A DNA stretch of 64,000 bases, taken from JAVBTT01 sp031556035 (GTDB taxonomy: Bacteria; Bacillota; Clostridia; Oscillospirales; UBA929). The position numbers and the translations under genes were made by a program. The stretch spans positions 1 through 64,000 of the forward strand of contig JAVBTT010000011.1 in NCBI GenBank assembly GCA_031556035.1, given 5' to 3'. How positions within the stretch are numbered: the stretch's first letter is position 1; every line of letters begins with the position of its first letter. Of this stretch, positions 1 to 8,723 are shown one piece after another. The notes under the pieces are model-generated. The model searched no databases. It worked only from the letters and a program-made list of their open reading frames with translations, and had not been told where the DNA came from.

Positions 1-258
1 CGAAATGAAATACCGCCGCTCCCTGTGGACACACCGCCCACTCACCGATTTCTGGCGCGTGGGCAGAGGATACGCCAAAAAGCTGGAAGATCACGGATTG
101 TTTACGATGGGCGACGTAGCGCGGTGCTCGGTGGGCAAGCCCGGCGACTTTTACAACGAAGAACTGTTGTATAGGCTGTTTGGGATAAATGCCGAACTGC
201 TTATAGACCACGCCTGGGGCTGGGAGCCCTGCACAATAGCCGACGTCAAAGCGTACAA
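1..258 (+). pseudogene. Y-family DNA polymerase (UvrX/DinB-like) remnant
   Basis: The frame is open from the left edge, so the gene begins outside the window. The residues resemble the helix-hairpin-helix and little-finger region of Firmicute UvrX/DinB-like lesion-bypass polymerases: a RPLTDFWRVG segment, then GYAKKLEDHGL, MGDVARCS, LLYRLFG and DHAWGWEPC. Soon after the WEPC block (about base 258) the similarity stops, and a YolD-like protein continues in another reading frame. The C-terminal part that normally follows, a little over 200 residues, is missing. This indicates an internal deletion. The fragment probably cannot make a working polymerase. Confidence 0.75.
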
Positions 259-540
259 AATGGACCATACGATGATATCATCAATCTGCCCCACCATGTT
301 TCCTCTACCCACTCGCAGATGTCGGTGATCAACAGGGCGGCCCAATTCTCTCCGTTCGCCGCGCTGACCGGCTTCGACGCGGCCATCATAGAAACCGGCA
401 GGCTGACCGACGAGCGGATTGAGCTCGGCGAGAACGCGATGGATGCTCCGGACTTGAAAATGCAGATATTATTGGTCCCACGATTTAGCCTTGCCGCAAT
501 AGCTTCTCATACTAATCCCATGTTAAAATCTTCCGTTTAA
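259..540 (+). pseudogene. YolD-like protein remnant fused after the polymerase fragment
   Basis: Frame 1 reads YDDIINLPHHVSSTH and then RAAQFSPFAALTG and ETGRLTDERIEL. This is the start of the small YolD-like proteins usually encoded directly downstream of UvrX-type polymerases in Clostridia. The first in-frame ATG (base 319) lies inside the conserved block, and no initiation site precedes it because the deletion joined this gene to the polymerase. Similarity ends after KMQILL (about base 472). The frame then runs into repeat copy A and stops at 540, so the 3' end is also lost. A short fusion product is possible but unlikely to function. Confidence 0.65.
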
Positions 541-611
541 TAATTTGCAAAGGCTTGCAGTAGCAAGCTTTTACAAATTATGACCGTCAGGTTTTAAACA
601 GGTATTAGTAT
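509..611. repeat. MITE-like inverted-repeat element, copy A
   Basis: This 103-bp element has related but unequal ends. The left end reads ATACTAATCCCATGTTAAAA; the right end, on the other strand, reads ATACTAATACCTGTTTAAAA. The centre (about 541-580) is an 18-bp imperfect hairpin around GCTTGC-AGTA-GCAAGC. Related elements lie at 20785-20886, 59838-59992 and 61777-61866. No open frame fits inside. It adjoins the truncated YolD remnant, so it may mark the rearrangement point. Confidence 0.7.
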
Positions 612-670
612 TAGATATCTTTCTCTGGAAACACAACAGGAATAATATGGTGAATGCTGAGTGCATTTTC

Positions 671-700
671 TTGACATAGGCGCTATGTCGGAAATATAAT
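671..700 (+). promoter_or_regulatory. Consensus promoter with embedded dyad operator
   Basis: TTGACA (671-676) and TATAAT (695-700) are perfect -35 and -10 hexamers, 18 bp apart. A perfect inverted repeat, GACATAG-GCG-CTATGTC (673-689), starts inside the -35 and fills the spacer, where a dimeric regulator would compete with or distort RNA polymerase. It lies 52 bp upstream of the DUF362 iron-sulfur gene. The cognate regulator is not identifiable here. Confidence 0.75.
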
Positions 701-751
701 AAAGCGGAAGTATGCGCGAAGAAAGAATTACGGCAAAGAGAGGGAAATATT

Positions 752-1831
752 ATGAAAAGAGTACTATTCGCGTCATCCTCTTACAGCAGATACGACTCGG
801 ATTGCACCCTGCCAGCCAAGTTCGGCCGCATGATAGACAAAATGGAGCTGGAGGGCAAGGTTAAGGGAAAACTCACTGCGATAAAGATGCACGTCGGCAG
901 GGGGATAGGCTACAGCACCATCCATCCCCTCTTCGTTAAAATCCTCGTGGACAGGCTCAAAAAATACGGCGCGCGTGTCTTTGTAACCGACAACGAGGTT
1001 GAGGACGCCTCCGCCCGCGGCTACCGCGAGGAGTATCTGGGCTGCCCGGTGGTTGAGGTCTGCGGCGTGACAGGGAAGTATTTCTACGAGCACGACGTGG
1101 ATTTCCGCGGCTTTAAAAACGCGGACGTGGCGGGGCACATACAGGACGCGGACTTCATGGTGGACCTCTCGCACGTCAAGGGCCATGGTAGCTGCGGCTT
1201 CGGTGGGGCATGCAAAAATCTCTCGATGGGCTGCGTAACCGACCGCACGCGCCGACAGATACACGGCCTGGAGGGCGGCCTCAACTGGGAGGCGGACAAG
1301 TGCATCCGCTGCGACCAGTGCGTCAGGAGTTGCAACCACTACGCCAACTCCTTCGATTCAACCGGGGAGTACGTTGTAAATTTTCACCACTGCACCTATT
1401 GCCAGCACTGCGTGAAGGTCTGTCCGACAGGCGCGGTGACCATGACGGACAGCAAATACGACGATTTCCAGACAGGAATGGCCATCGCCACCAAGGCGGT
1501 CTTGGACACCTTTGAAAAAGACCGCGTTTATTTCATCAACTTTCTGACAAACATAACGGCGGTATGCGATTGCTGGGGCCTGACCACTCCGTCAATTGTT
1601 CCCGATATCGGAATAATGTCGTCCGACGACATCGTCGCTGTGGAGAGGGCCAGCGTGGACGCGATCAGGCTTGAAAACCTGCTGCCAAACGGGGTGCCCG
1701 CGGGCATGGAGCTCGGCGGCGAGGGGCATCTGCTGGAGAGGCTGCACGGAAAAAGCCCCTTCGTCCAGCTGGACAAGCTGGAGGAATTGGGGCTCGGGTC
1801 GCAGGAATATTTTCTTGAGGAGGTTTTTTAG
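752..1831 (+). CDS. DUF362-family 4Fe-4S protein
   Basis: A 359-residue protein of the DUF362 family. The N-terminal two thirds forms the DUF362 fold, with a VDLSHVKGHGSCGFGG segment around residues 138-153. Two ferredoxin clusters follow: CIRCDQCVRSC (about 187-197) and CTYCQHCVKVCPTG (about 216-229), each CxxCxxCxxxC, enough for two 4Fe-4S centres. There is no signal peptide, so it is probably a cytoplasmic electron-transfer or redox protein with unknown partner. GAGAGGG precedes the ATG. It sits alone behind a strong promoter with an operator-like dyad and ends 3 bp from the convergent FapA-like gene, leaving no room for a separate terminator. Confidence 0.85.
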   Translation: MKRVLFASSSYSRYDSDCTLPAKFGRMIDKMELEGKVKGKLTAIKMHVGRGIGYSTIHPLFVKILVDRLKKYGARVFVTDNEVEDASARGYREEYLGCPVVEVCGVTGKYFYEHDVDFRGFKNADVAGHIQDADFMVDLSHVKGHGSCGFGGACKNLSMGCVTDRTRRQIHGLEGGLNWEADKCIRCDQCVRSCNHYANSFDSTGEYVVNFHHCTYCQHCVKVCPTGAVTMTDSKYDDFQTGMAIATKAVLDTFEKDRVYFINFLTNITAVCDCWGLTTPSIVPDIGIMSSDDIVAVERASVDAIRLENLLPNGVPAGMELGGEGHLLERLHGKSPFVQLDKLEELGLGSQEYFLEEVF

Positions 1832-1834
1832 GTT

Positions 1835-3256
1835 TTATTTTGCAGGGCCTGAAACTATGCCCTTGTCAGCCACGCGAGAAAACCTGACAAATGTCTGGTC
1901 TGATGTCAGGATCAGCTTTTCCGTGCCTATTATTACATGAGTTCCCTCTTTTACAGTTCCGGTTATGACGATGGTGCCGTAACCTGAGGTCATCATTCTC
2001 TGCTCTATTTCCGTGGCCTCAAGCTGAAGCTCGGCAAGCCTGTTGCGCATGACGCGCTGTATATCCAGCAGGGTGACAAATTCCTTTGCCCTGTCCTCGT
2101 CCAGTTGCCCCTTTGCCTTGCGGGCATTAAAAACCTGAACGAGATTGTCTGTCTGCGTCAGTTTTTTTTGCAGCTCCGCCATCTCTTTCGGGTTACTCAT
2201 CCTCCGCTGGGTCAGTCCCGGGTCAGAGCCCACCTCCAGCATCACCGGGCGCGCTATGCCGGGAGAGCCGGCGTTCACGCAGTTGATTGTATGACGGGCG
2301 GTCAGGCTGGAGTTGTATATCTGGGACTTCGCGCCCAAAACGCTTATTGTGCCGCTGCACCGAACGGTGCCGCCGATTATCGAGCCGGTCTGCACGTTGC
2401 CGCCGACATCCACCCTGCAGTTCTGAAGATATTTGCACTTGAGGTCTCCGCCTGAGCTTATCGAGCCCACGTTCAGGCCGTTGAAGCCGTTCTGTATAAT
2501 GACGTTGCCACCGGCCTCAATCGTGCCGCCGTCCAGTATCCCGTTGACCGTTACATTGCCGCCTGCCTTAACCTTGAAGCCGGTGGTCACGTTGCCCCCG
2601 ATCTGCACATTGCCGACAAAGTCTATGTTTCCCGTGCCTACGCCTACGTCGCCCTTTATTGAAAAGGTGTTCATGACAATGACGCGCTTGTTGGAGACAT
2701 CCACCTGCCCGTCGATCGCCGCATGCAGCTGCATGCCGTCTTCGGATATTTTCGTTCCATTACCTGCCGGCAGCGCAATATCACGGCCGGACGCGGCGGG
2801 GATATCCTGCCCCGACACGTCCACACCGGGGACTCCAGCGGCAGGAGGAGTCTTTGTGCAAAGTATATCTCCGGTGCGCACGTTCTGCACCAGTCCGAGA
2901 TCCTTGAAGTCCACTGAGCCGTCCGGCATAACCTTGGGGTGCAGCTCTCTTGTGCCTGTGAAGTGGTACTCAATTATGGCGTCCGCCCCTTTTTCGGGAA
3001 GCAGTGCGTTTGCCAGCACTTCCGCCCTCCCGTACGGCGGATCAAAGCCGAACAGCGAGTCGAGGCACTGCCGGGATATGCCGTAGGTCACGCCTGCGGA
3101 CGCGATTTCACGCTCAACCTCCTCCCTTTGAAGGGGGGGGCCTCCATTTTGAGGCGGTATTGCGGTGATATGGGCGATCTTCCTGTCCCTGCTCACCTGA
3201 ATCTGAACCCTGGCTCCTACCGGGGCTTTTTCTTTATCCGGAATCGATCCACTCAT
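1835..3256 (-). CDS. DUF342 / FapA family protein
   Basis: About 473 residues. The start chosen is the ATG at 3256, preceded by GGGAGGG at good spacing; an in-frame codon 24 bp upstream has no such site. The N-terminal domain (about 1-165) is followed by a Gly/Val-rich region of short repeats (IGGNVTTGFKVKAGGNVTVN and similar, about 190-330) typical of the right-handed beta-helix of DUF342/FapA (flagellar assembly protein A) proteins. A helical stretch and small C-terminal beta domain follow. No flagellar or chemotaxis genes are nearby, so the flagellar name should not be read as function. No signal peptide: a cytoplasmic, probably polymeric scaffold. Confidence 0.8.
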   Translation of the reverse strand: MSGSIPDKEKAPVGARVQIQVSRDRKIAHITAIPPQNGGPPLQREEVEREIASAGVTYGISRQCLDSLFGFDPPYGRAEVLANALLPEKGADAIIEYHFTGTRELHPKVMPDGSVDFKDLGLVQNVRTGDILCTKTPPAAGVPGVDVSGQDIPAASGRDIALPAGNGTKISEDGMQLHAAIDGQVDVSNKRVIVMNTFSIKGDVGVGTGNIDFVGNVQIGGNVTTGFKVKAGGNVTVNGILDGGTIEAGGNVIIQNGFNGLNVGSISSGGDLKCKYLQNCRVDVGGNVQTGSIIGGTVRCSGTISVLGAKSQIYNSSLTARHTINCVNAGSPGIARPVMLEVGSDPGLTQRRMSNPKEMAELQKKLTQTDNLVQVFNARKAKGQLDEDRAKEFVTLLDIQRVMRNRLAELQLEATEIEQRMMTSGYGTIVITGTVKEGTHVIIGTEKLILTSDQTFVRFSRVADKGIVSGPAK

Positions 3257-3474
3257 ATTTATACCCTCCCATACAAACAATAAACAGGGCTTGACTGCCT
3301 TCCATTATCGCGCTCTGTTTGTAATACTAATGCCATGTATAATGCTTATCGTTAACCCGGAACAAAATATTGAGCGTCAAACTATATTTTCGATGAATAC
3401 TATACGATATACGGTAAGGCGGGCTAGATGCTTCCGGCAAGCTTCGCGGACAGCCATTCGGAGGTGTGAAACGA

Positions 3475-4146
3475 TTGAAAAGGTTATACGTACTGATCGC
3501 GGCTATTATGCTGCTTTCATCCTGCGCCCCGGAGTCCTCGCCTTCGGCTGCTCTGCCTCCGGATTGGAACAACACCGCGTCTCCATCCGTCGAGACCCCC
3601 GGAGTCCCGTCTCTGACGCCCTCCGCTTCCCCGTCACAGTCTCCGTCACAGTCTCCGTTACAGTCTCCGTCTGAAGCCCCGTCTGAAGCCCCGCCTTCAC
3701 CGAGCGACCTGCCTGCGGTATCACCGGGCGAAGACCCTATGCTGGACAAGACATATGAAGGCGCCACTCTCCAGGTCAGGCAAAGCTGGCCCGAGCGTGA
3801 CGCAGGTAACGGCGCCGTTGTATTCGAGCTGGACGAGGGCTGCGCCGTCATGCTTCAGCAGGTCGAGCACGGCGGGGATAAATCGGATGCGGAGCTCCTC
3901 CGCTCCGTTATGGAAGCCCTCGCTCCGGGAGGCGAGCATCCGGAGGCCGCGAGGGACGGATTCCCGGGCATGTCCTGCCGGTATGTCCGCGACTCGGGTA
4001 GCGGCAAGCTGCAGTGTATTTCATACGCCTATGTCCACGGAGGAGTGCTCACCACCATATCTATTCTGCTGGCAAGCGAATATATGGATGCCGCCGAGGC
4101 GACGCTTCAGCCTATATTGGACTCTCTAAAGCTGAGCAAAGTATAG
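3475..4146 (+). CDS. Secreted lipoprotein, Ser/Pro-rich linker, unknown function
   Basis: A lipoprotein signal peptide (MKRLYVLIAAIMLLSSC) with lipobox LSSC is followed by a low-complexity SPSQSPSQSPLQSPSEAP linker encoded by near-perfect 12-bp tandem repeats, then a compact domain of about 130 residues (FELDEGCAVMLQQVEHGG to the C-terminus). I do not recognise this domain. The start taken is TTG at 3475, 10 nt after GGAGG; the GTG at 3466 almost touches that site. The gene is divergent from the FapA-like gene. Its last 21 bp overlap the convergent phosphodiesterase gene. Confidence 0.75.
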   Translation: MKRLYVLIAAIMLLSSCAPESSPSAALPPDWNNTASPSVETPGVPSLTPSASPSQSPSQSPLQSPSEAPSEAPPSPSDLPAVSPGEDPMLDKTYEGATLQVRQSWPERDAGNGAVVFELDEGCAVMLQQVEHGGDKSDAELLRSVMEALAPGGEHPEAARDGFPGMSCRYVRDSGSGKLQCISYAYVHGGVLTTISILLASEYMDAAEATLQPILDSLKLSKV

Positions 4147-5397
4147 ATCTGCCCCGTCAGTAACGCCGCCATGCCGCAACTCTCCTGAATTGATCGGGAT
4201 TTTACGTTTCCCGTCCGTTTCCCACGGCTCCAGACCCAGCAGATCCGCGGCGAGCGGGCATATATCGGTTATACAGCCCCCGGACAGGCGATTTCCCGGA
4301 GCGATTCCCCGTCCAACCGCCAAATAGAACGTAGTGTAGTCAGGATGGTTCAGCGCGTAGCCGTGCTGCCCCATCCGTTCTTTTTTCCCAAAGCATACCC
4401 CGTCCGCCGCTTCCAGTCCGCAGACGTACTCGCCCGAAAAACCCCCCGCATCCATTTCGTCAGAGCTCAGCAGACGTCCAACGCCGCTGCCGCTATCGGT
4501 CAGCAGCCGCTTGACCATCATCGCGGCGTCCTTGAGAAGCTCCCTGTTGGACATGTCGTGAACCTTCAGGAAGGCGCAGCCCCCGGCCTGCAAAAATCCG
4601 AGTTTGCCATTGAAGCTTTTTGCCTCCTCGCTTAAGTCCACCGCGCGGCTCACGGGCAGGCACGCGTGATCCCCCAATATTATGATATCGGTATTGTCGG
4701 ACTCACCGGAGTCCTTGACGGCGGAGAGTATCCGCTCCAGCCTGAGCTCATGGCGGTCAAGCGCTTCGTGGGCTTCCGGCGAGCCGGGCCCGTACATATG
4801 CTGCATAACGTCAAGCTCGGTCAGGTGAAGCAGCGTGAGCCCCGGCTTTTTTCGCCTCAGGACGTCGCAGGCCGCCGCCGCCGCGAAATTGTCAAGCGCG
4901 GGCTGGCCTATTGGGAACAGCTTTTTGCCATGCCTCGCGAGCATTCCCAGCTGGAACGCTTTACCGCCGCTTTTCAAAGACGTCAGAAGCTGGCTTTGCC
5001 CTCTGCGCACCTTGAATATCTCGGGCATGTTCCACGTTATATCCGCCCCCGCCGTCACCGGCCAGAGGATGGAGCATGTCGTAAAGCCCGCGCGTTTCGC
5101 CTCGCCGTACAGCGTTTTCGCCCGTATAAACGAGCTCTTCCAGCGCCAGTCCGGTTTTTCGCGCTCAGGCTGGTAGAGCAGATTCTCAATCACCCCGTGC
5201 CCTTTCGGATGCAGTCCAGTCACTATCGAGGCGTGCGCGGGGTAGGTGTTGCTGATAAACACCGAGCTCACGCCGGTTACGAGAGTTCCTCGTCTCACCA
5301 AAGAGGCGAAGGCGGGCATATGCAAAAGCGAGAGCGCGTCCTTCGATGACGCCGAGTCCAGCGATATTACAAGGAGTTTTCGGTTGAGATCAGGCAT
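4126..5397 (-). CDS. Alkaline phosphatase superfamily / type I phosphodiesterase-nucleotide pyrophosphatase protein
   Basis: A 423-residue hydrolase-like protein. The opening LLVISLDSASSKDA carries the first metal-binding Asp. SNTYPAHASIVTGLHPKGHGV (about residues 48-68) is the nucleophile region, with Thr in NTYPAHAS. Later IIILGDHAC and QHGYALNHPDY supply the remaining metal ligands. This order is typical of nucleotide pyrophosphatase/phosphodiesterase-like members. There is no signal peptide or membrane anchor, so it probably acts in the cytoplasm; the substrate is unknown. GGAGGG lies upstream of the ATG. hemW ends 32 bp upstream on the same strand, so the two are likely cotranscribed. 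Confidence 0.8.
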   Translation of the reverse strand: MPDLNRKLLVISLDSASSKDALSLLHMPAFASLVRRGTLVTGVSSVFISNTYPAHASIVTGLHPKGHGVIENLLYQPEREKPDWRWKSSFIRAKTLYGEAKRAGFTTCSILWPVTAGADITWNMPEIFKVRRGQSQLLTSLKSGGKAFQLGMLARHGKKLFPIGQPALDNFAAAAACDVLRRKKPGLTLLHLTELDVMQHMYGPGSPEAHEALDRHELRLERILSAVKDSGESDNTDIIILGDHACLPVSRAVDLSEEAKSFNGKLGFLQAGGCAFLKVHDMSNRELLKDAAMMVKRLLTDSGSGVGRLLSSDEMDAGGFSGEYVCGLEAADGVCFGKKERMGQHGYALNHPDYTTFYLAVGRGIAPGNRLSGGCITDICPLAADLLGLEPWETDGKRKIPINSGELRHGGVTDGADLYFAQL

Positions 5398-5429
5398 ATG
5401 CCACCCTCCGGTTTATACAAATCCAAGCA

Positions 5430-6611
5430 TCAGTCCGTAAAAGAAAGTGTGTTGTCCACTTCGATTGACAACAGCTCGCTGAGTATCCGGTTGCTGACCA
5501 AAAACCCCCTCGGGGTCAGCCGCCAGCGCCCGCCCTCCTGTTTGGCAAAGCCGTGCGCCGCGAATATTTCAAGCTTTTTCTCCACCGGATCAAGGGATAC
5601 CTTGTAATTGTTTACGTATTCGTTGCCGGATATGCCCCGCACAGTTCGAAGTCCGCACATTATATATTCCCCGGCCCTCTCGAGCGGAGGGATCACGTTC
5701 ATCTCCGATATGACGGCGCCGCCCTTGGAAATGCCCTCAATGTACTCATCAAGGGACTTCACATGCCCGTAGCGGCGTCCCCCGAAGTCGCTGTGGGCTG
5801 CCGGGCCGAAGCCTATATACGGCTGAAGCGTCCAGTACTTCATATTGTGGCGGCAAACGCGGTCAGGTCTGGAGAAATTTGAGATCTCGTACTGAGCGAA
5901 GCCTTCGCGTTCCAGAAATTCCGCAGCCGCCAGGTATACGAGCGCCTGCTCGTCGTCGTCCGGCAGACTGAGCGAGTCCCGCCGATCAAAGAGCGGGGTG
6001 CCTTCCTCCAGCTTGAGCCCGTAGAGCGAGATGTGCTGCACATCCCAGGTGAGTATGGCCCTGAGCGTATCGTACAGGGCCTCGGCGTCCTGCCCCGGGA
6101 CACCGTACATGAGATCCACGCTGATGTTTTCAAAGCCCGCCTTTTTCGCCTCGCGAACGCAGTCCGCCGCCTGCTCGGCGGTATGCTTGCGGCCCAGCGC
6201 CTCAAGCTGCGCCTGATGGGTGGACTGCACCCCGACCGACAGACGGTTGAAGCCCGCCCTGCGGAGCTTTTTGAGGGATTTGGCGTCAAGGCTCTCGGGG
6301 TTCCCCTCCATGGATATCTCGGCGCTGTTGGAGATGTTCCACAGCTTGAAAACGGCGCTCAGAACGGTTTTGAGCCGCTTTGCCCCGAAGAGGGAGGGGG
6401 TGCCGCCGCCGAAATATACTGTGTCGACAGTCCAGCCGCCTCCTTTTGCTTTTTTGCCCGTGAACGAGGAGGTCTCGCTCATATGGGAAAGCAGAGCCTT
6501 GAGGTAGCGATCCATCTCCTGCTCCCCGGCACCGGGGAGCGAGTAAAAGTCGCAGTACGCGCACTTCTGCGCGCAGAACGGTATGTGCACATATAACCCC
6601 AGATTCGCCAT
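5430..6611 (-). CDS. hemW: Radical SAM heme chaperone HemW
   Basis: 393 residues opening with LGLYVHIPFCAQKCAYCDFYS. The radical-SAM CxxxCxxC is followed by Phe rather than the fourth Cys found in true oxygen-independent coproporphyrinogen oxidases, which points to HemW, a heme-binding chaperone, rather than HemN. YFGGGTPSL and the C-terminal winged-helix segment (RAGEYIMCGLRTVRGIS) are also family features. AAGGAG precedes the ATG. It lies between ilvE and the phosphodiesterase in a minus-strand run. There are no heme synthesis genes in the window. Confidence 0.9.
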   Translation of the reverse strand: MANLGLYVHIPFCAQKCAYCDFYSLPGAGEQEMDRYLKALLSHMSETSSFTGKKAKGGGWTVDTVYFGGGTPSLFGAKRLKTVLSAVFKLWNISNSAEISMEGNPESLDAKSLKKLRRAGFNRLSVGVQSTHQAQLEALGRKHTAEQAADCVREAKKAGFENISVDLMYGVPGQDAEALYDTLRAILTWDVQHISLYGLKLEEGTPLFDRRDSLSLPDDDEQALVYLAAAEFLEREGFAQYEISNFSRPDRVCRHNMKYWTLQPYIGFGPAAHSDFGGRRYGHVKSLDEYIEGISKGGAVISEMNVIPPLERAGEYIMCGLRTVRGISGNEYVNNYKVSLDPVEKKLEIFAAHGFAKQEGGRWRLTPRGFLVSNRILSELLSIEVDNTLSFTD

Positions 6612-6689
6612 GGCGCAGCTCCTTATGTTATGTTATCCCATCTTGTTGAAAACGGTAATGCTCTGCTCCCCCTCTGTTGTTAGTATACT

Positions 6690-6710
6690 TCCCCCGCCTC
6701 CGGCGGGGGA
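6690..6710 (-). terminator. Short GC hairpin after ilvE
   Basis: TCCCCCGCC-TCC-GGCGGGGGA is a perfect 9-bp stem with a 3-nt loop, starting about 12 bp beyond the ilvE stop on the minus strand. No clear T-run follows, so termination efficiency is uncertain. Confidence 0.5.
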
Positions 6711-6721
6711 CAGGCGCAAAA

Positions 6722-7783
6722 CTATATCTCAGTCGTCCACCCAAACGGATCGGGCAGCCTGCCCCACTGGATGCCGGTCAGGGTATCGTACAGCTTTTGG
6801 GAGATTTCGCCGATCGCCCCGTTGTTGACAGTCAAATCCCTGCCCCTGTAGCAGAGCTTGCCGATCGGGGATATAACAGCCGCGGTGCCGGAGGCGAAGG
6901 CCTCCTCAAGGGCTCCATTCTCCAGCGCCGCGATTACCTCGTCCATGGACACGGGGCGCTCCTCAACCGGGATTCCCCAGCTCCTCAAGAGCTCAATGCA
7001 GGACATGCGGGTGATGCCGGGCAGTATTGAGCCGTTCAGCGAGGGGGTTATCACAGTTCCGGAAATCTTAAAAAAGGCGTTGGAGGTGCCGATCTCCTCG
7101 ATGTATTTGCGCTCCAGCGCGTCAAGCCACAGCACCTGGGTGTAGCCCTTGTGCTTGGCCCTGTCCTGCGCCCTGATCGTGGCGGCGTAGTTCGCTCCAG
7201 TCTTGGCGTAGCCGAGGCCGCCGCGCACCGCTCGCACGTCCTCGTCCTCGACCAGTATGTCGGTGGGACTGATGCCGCCCGCGTAATACGAGCCGACCGG
7301 GGACAGGATTATAACGAACAGATAGGTGTCCGACGCCCTGACGCCCAAAAACGGATCGGTGGCTATCAGAAAGGGTCTGATATACAGCGAGGTATCCCTG
7401 CTGCGCGGCACCCAGTCCGCCTCGAGGCGGACAAACTCGGTCATGGCGCGCATGAAGACCTCCTCGTCAATCAGCGGCACGCACAGCCGCTCGTTGCTGC
7501 GGTTGAAGCGCCTGACGTTTTCGATGGCCCTGAAGAACCGTATCGCGCCGTCCTCCCCGCGGTAAGCCTTCAGCCCCTCGAAAATCTCCTGCCCGTAGTG
7601 CAGCGTCATGGTGGCCGGGTCCAGAGAAAGCGGGCCGTAAGGCACGATTCTGGCGTCGTGCCAGCCCCTGTCAGGCGCGTAGTTCATGAGGAACATGTGG
7701 TCCGTGAAATACTGCCCGAAGCCCAGGGCCGAATCCTCTGGGCGGGGCTTGGATGTTGCCGCGCGCGTGATGGTGATGTCCAT
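6722..7783 (-). CDS. ilvE: Branched-chain amino acid aminotransferase
   Basis: 353 residues, fold-type IV PLP aminotransferase that interconverts Leu/Ile/Val and their 2-oxoacids with 2-oxoglutarate/Glu. The family signature is visible as LHYGQEIFEGLKAYR (about 61-75), SLYIRPFLIAT, and GGLGYAKTGANYAA, whose Lys is the expected PLP attachment site. EIGTSNAFF and the C-terminal TAAVISPIG also fit. Length matches the longer bacterial IlvE type. GGGAGGAC lies before the ATG. Branched-chain oxoacids made here are possible precursors for acyl-CoA and acyl-phosphate metabolism (see butyrate kinase). Confidence 0.93.
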   Translation of the reverse strand: MDITITRAATSKPRPEDSALGFGQYFTDHMFLMNYAPDRGWHDARIVPYGPLSLDPATMTLHYGQEIFEGLKAYRGEDGAIRFFRAIENVRRFNRSNERLCVPLIDEEVFMRAMTEFVRLEADWVPRSRDTSLYIRPFLIATDPFLGVRASDTYLFVIILSPVGSYYAGGISPTDILVEDEDVRAVRGGLGYAKTGANYAATIRAQDRAKHKGYTQVLWLDALERKYIEEIGTSNAFFKISGTVITPSLNGSILPGITRMSCIELLRSWGIPVEERPVSMDEVIAALENGALEEAFASGTAAVISPIGKLCYRGRDLTVNNGAIGEISQKLYDTLTGIQWGRLPDPFGWTTEI

Positions 7784-7870
7784 ATTACCGTCCTCCCTTG
7801 TTTGTGTTGTGGGTTTAATGATATATCTCTAATCAGCCGTGGCAGGGAAATACATTTTTTATGGGTTTAA

Positions 7871-8719
7871 CTATCTGCGATAGTTAAACGGCTCGCCCAC
7901 CGGGCTGTATACGCTGCCGTCAAACTTATAGACGGTTTCTCCTCTTTCGGCCTCCGAAGCAGATTCATCACCGTCATCATAGATAACACAGGCGAAAGCG
8001 ATATCATACCAGTCTGAAGTCCCTTTGACAAAGCGGTATTCATTCTCATAATAATATACGCGGTTAAGGTATAGGCCTTCCTGGAAAATCAAATCAAATC
8101 CGTCGCCGTTGCGCCGATAAATGCTTACACTTGTATCCGTACGCTGCCCGTGCACTGTATCCTCAATAATAATCTCCTCGATAAAATCACCATTTAAGTC
8201 GAGACACCTGGAATACGGCTCCTGAGCGTACCGCGAAAACAGAAGGTGATAATCCGGGCTGTAATCTACCGTTGCAAGGTTCTCATATGCGCAGAACAGC
8301 GTGTAACTTAATTTGTCCCAATCTGCGACAACCTCTATTTCCAAAAAAAGATCATCCCAATAGTTTATATCCTGGCGTGAAAAGTTGCTATCATGAAAGG
8401 TGAGTGTTATGTCTGTAATGCCCTCAAAGCTGCCGTCATCCCATTTTATGAGCTCCAAGACGTCAATTCCGATACTGTTCAAGTACTCGAAGTCGTATTT
8501 TTCCAGCCAACCCGGGGATGTTATTTCGATTGACAACAGCTTATCAGTCTCCTGATTTGGTTCGCTTGATGGTGACATCGAGGCTAATGGAGGAGCGGTT
8601 GCAATCGACGGGCTTGCCGTCGGCACGTCAGACGGGCCCGACTCCTCCGGTGTTTCCACGGCGGAATGACAGGATGTCAGCACAAATATAAAAAACAAGC
8701 ATAAACATAGCTTTTTCAA
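7871..8719 (-). CDS. Lipoprotein of unknown function
   Basis: 282 residues with signal peptide MKKLCLCLFFIFVLTSC (lipobox LTSC), a Pro/Ser linker to about residue 55, then a mixed alpha/beta domain rich in aromatic and acidic residues (SRYAQEPYSRCLDLNGDFIEE, IYRRNGDGFDLIFQEGLYL). The DLNGDF segment hints at a beta-propeller or calcium-type turn, but I do not recognise the family. The start is TTG at 8719, 11 nt after an AGGAG inside the 3' end of cinA. The 4-bp gap suggests translational coupling to cinA. DNA is AT-richer than cinA. Confidence 0.7.
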   Translation of the reverse strand: MKKLCLCLFFIFVLTSCHSAVETPEESGPSDVPTASPSIATAPPLASMSPSSEPNQETDKLLSIEITSPGWLEKYDFEYLNSIGIDVLELIKWDDGSFEGITDITLTFHDSNFSRQDINYWDDLFLEIEVVADWDKLSYTLFCAYENLATVDYSPDYHLLFSRYAQEPYSRCLDLNGDFIEEIIIEDTVHGQRTDTSVSIYRRNGDGFDLIFQEGLYLNRVYYYENEYRFVKGTSDWYDIAFACVIYDDGDESASEAERGETVYKFDGSVYSPVGEPFNYRR

Positions 8720-8723
8720 TATA

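Noticed and set aside
773..1339. 188-codon minus-strand open frame opposite the DUF362 gene
   Set aside because: It lies wholly antisense to a convincing gene, with no ribosome binding site or family similarity.
3603..3700. Regulatory tandem repeats
   Set aside because: The 12-bp repeats are in frame and simply encode the Ser/Pro/Gln linker of the lipoprotein.
4666..5349. 227-codon plus-strand open frame opposite the phosphodiesterase
   Set aside because: Antisense shadow produced by GC-rich codon bias; the minus-strand protein has clear motifs.
7151..7870. 239-codon plus-strand open frame opposite ilvE
   Set aside because: Antisense shadow of a well-supported enzyme gene.
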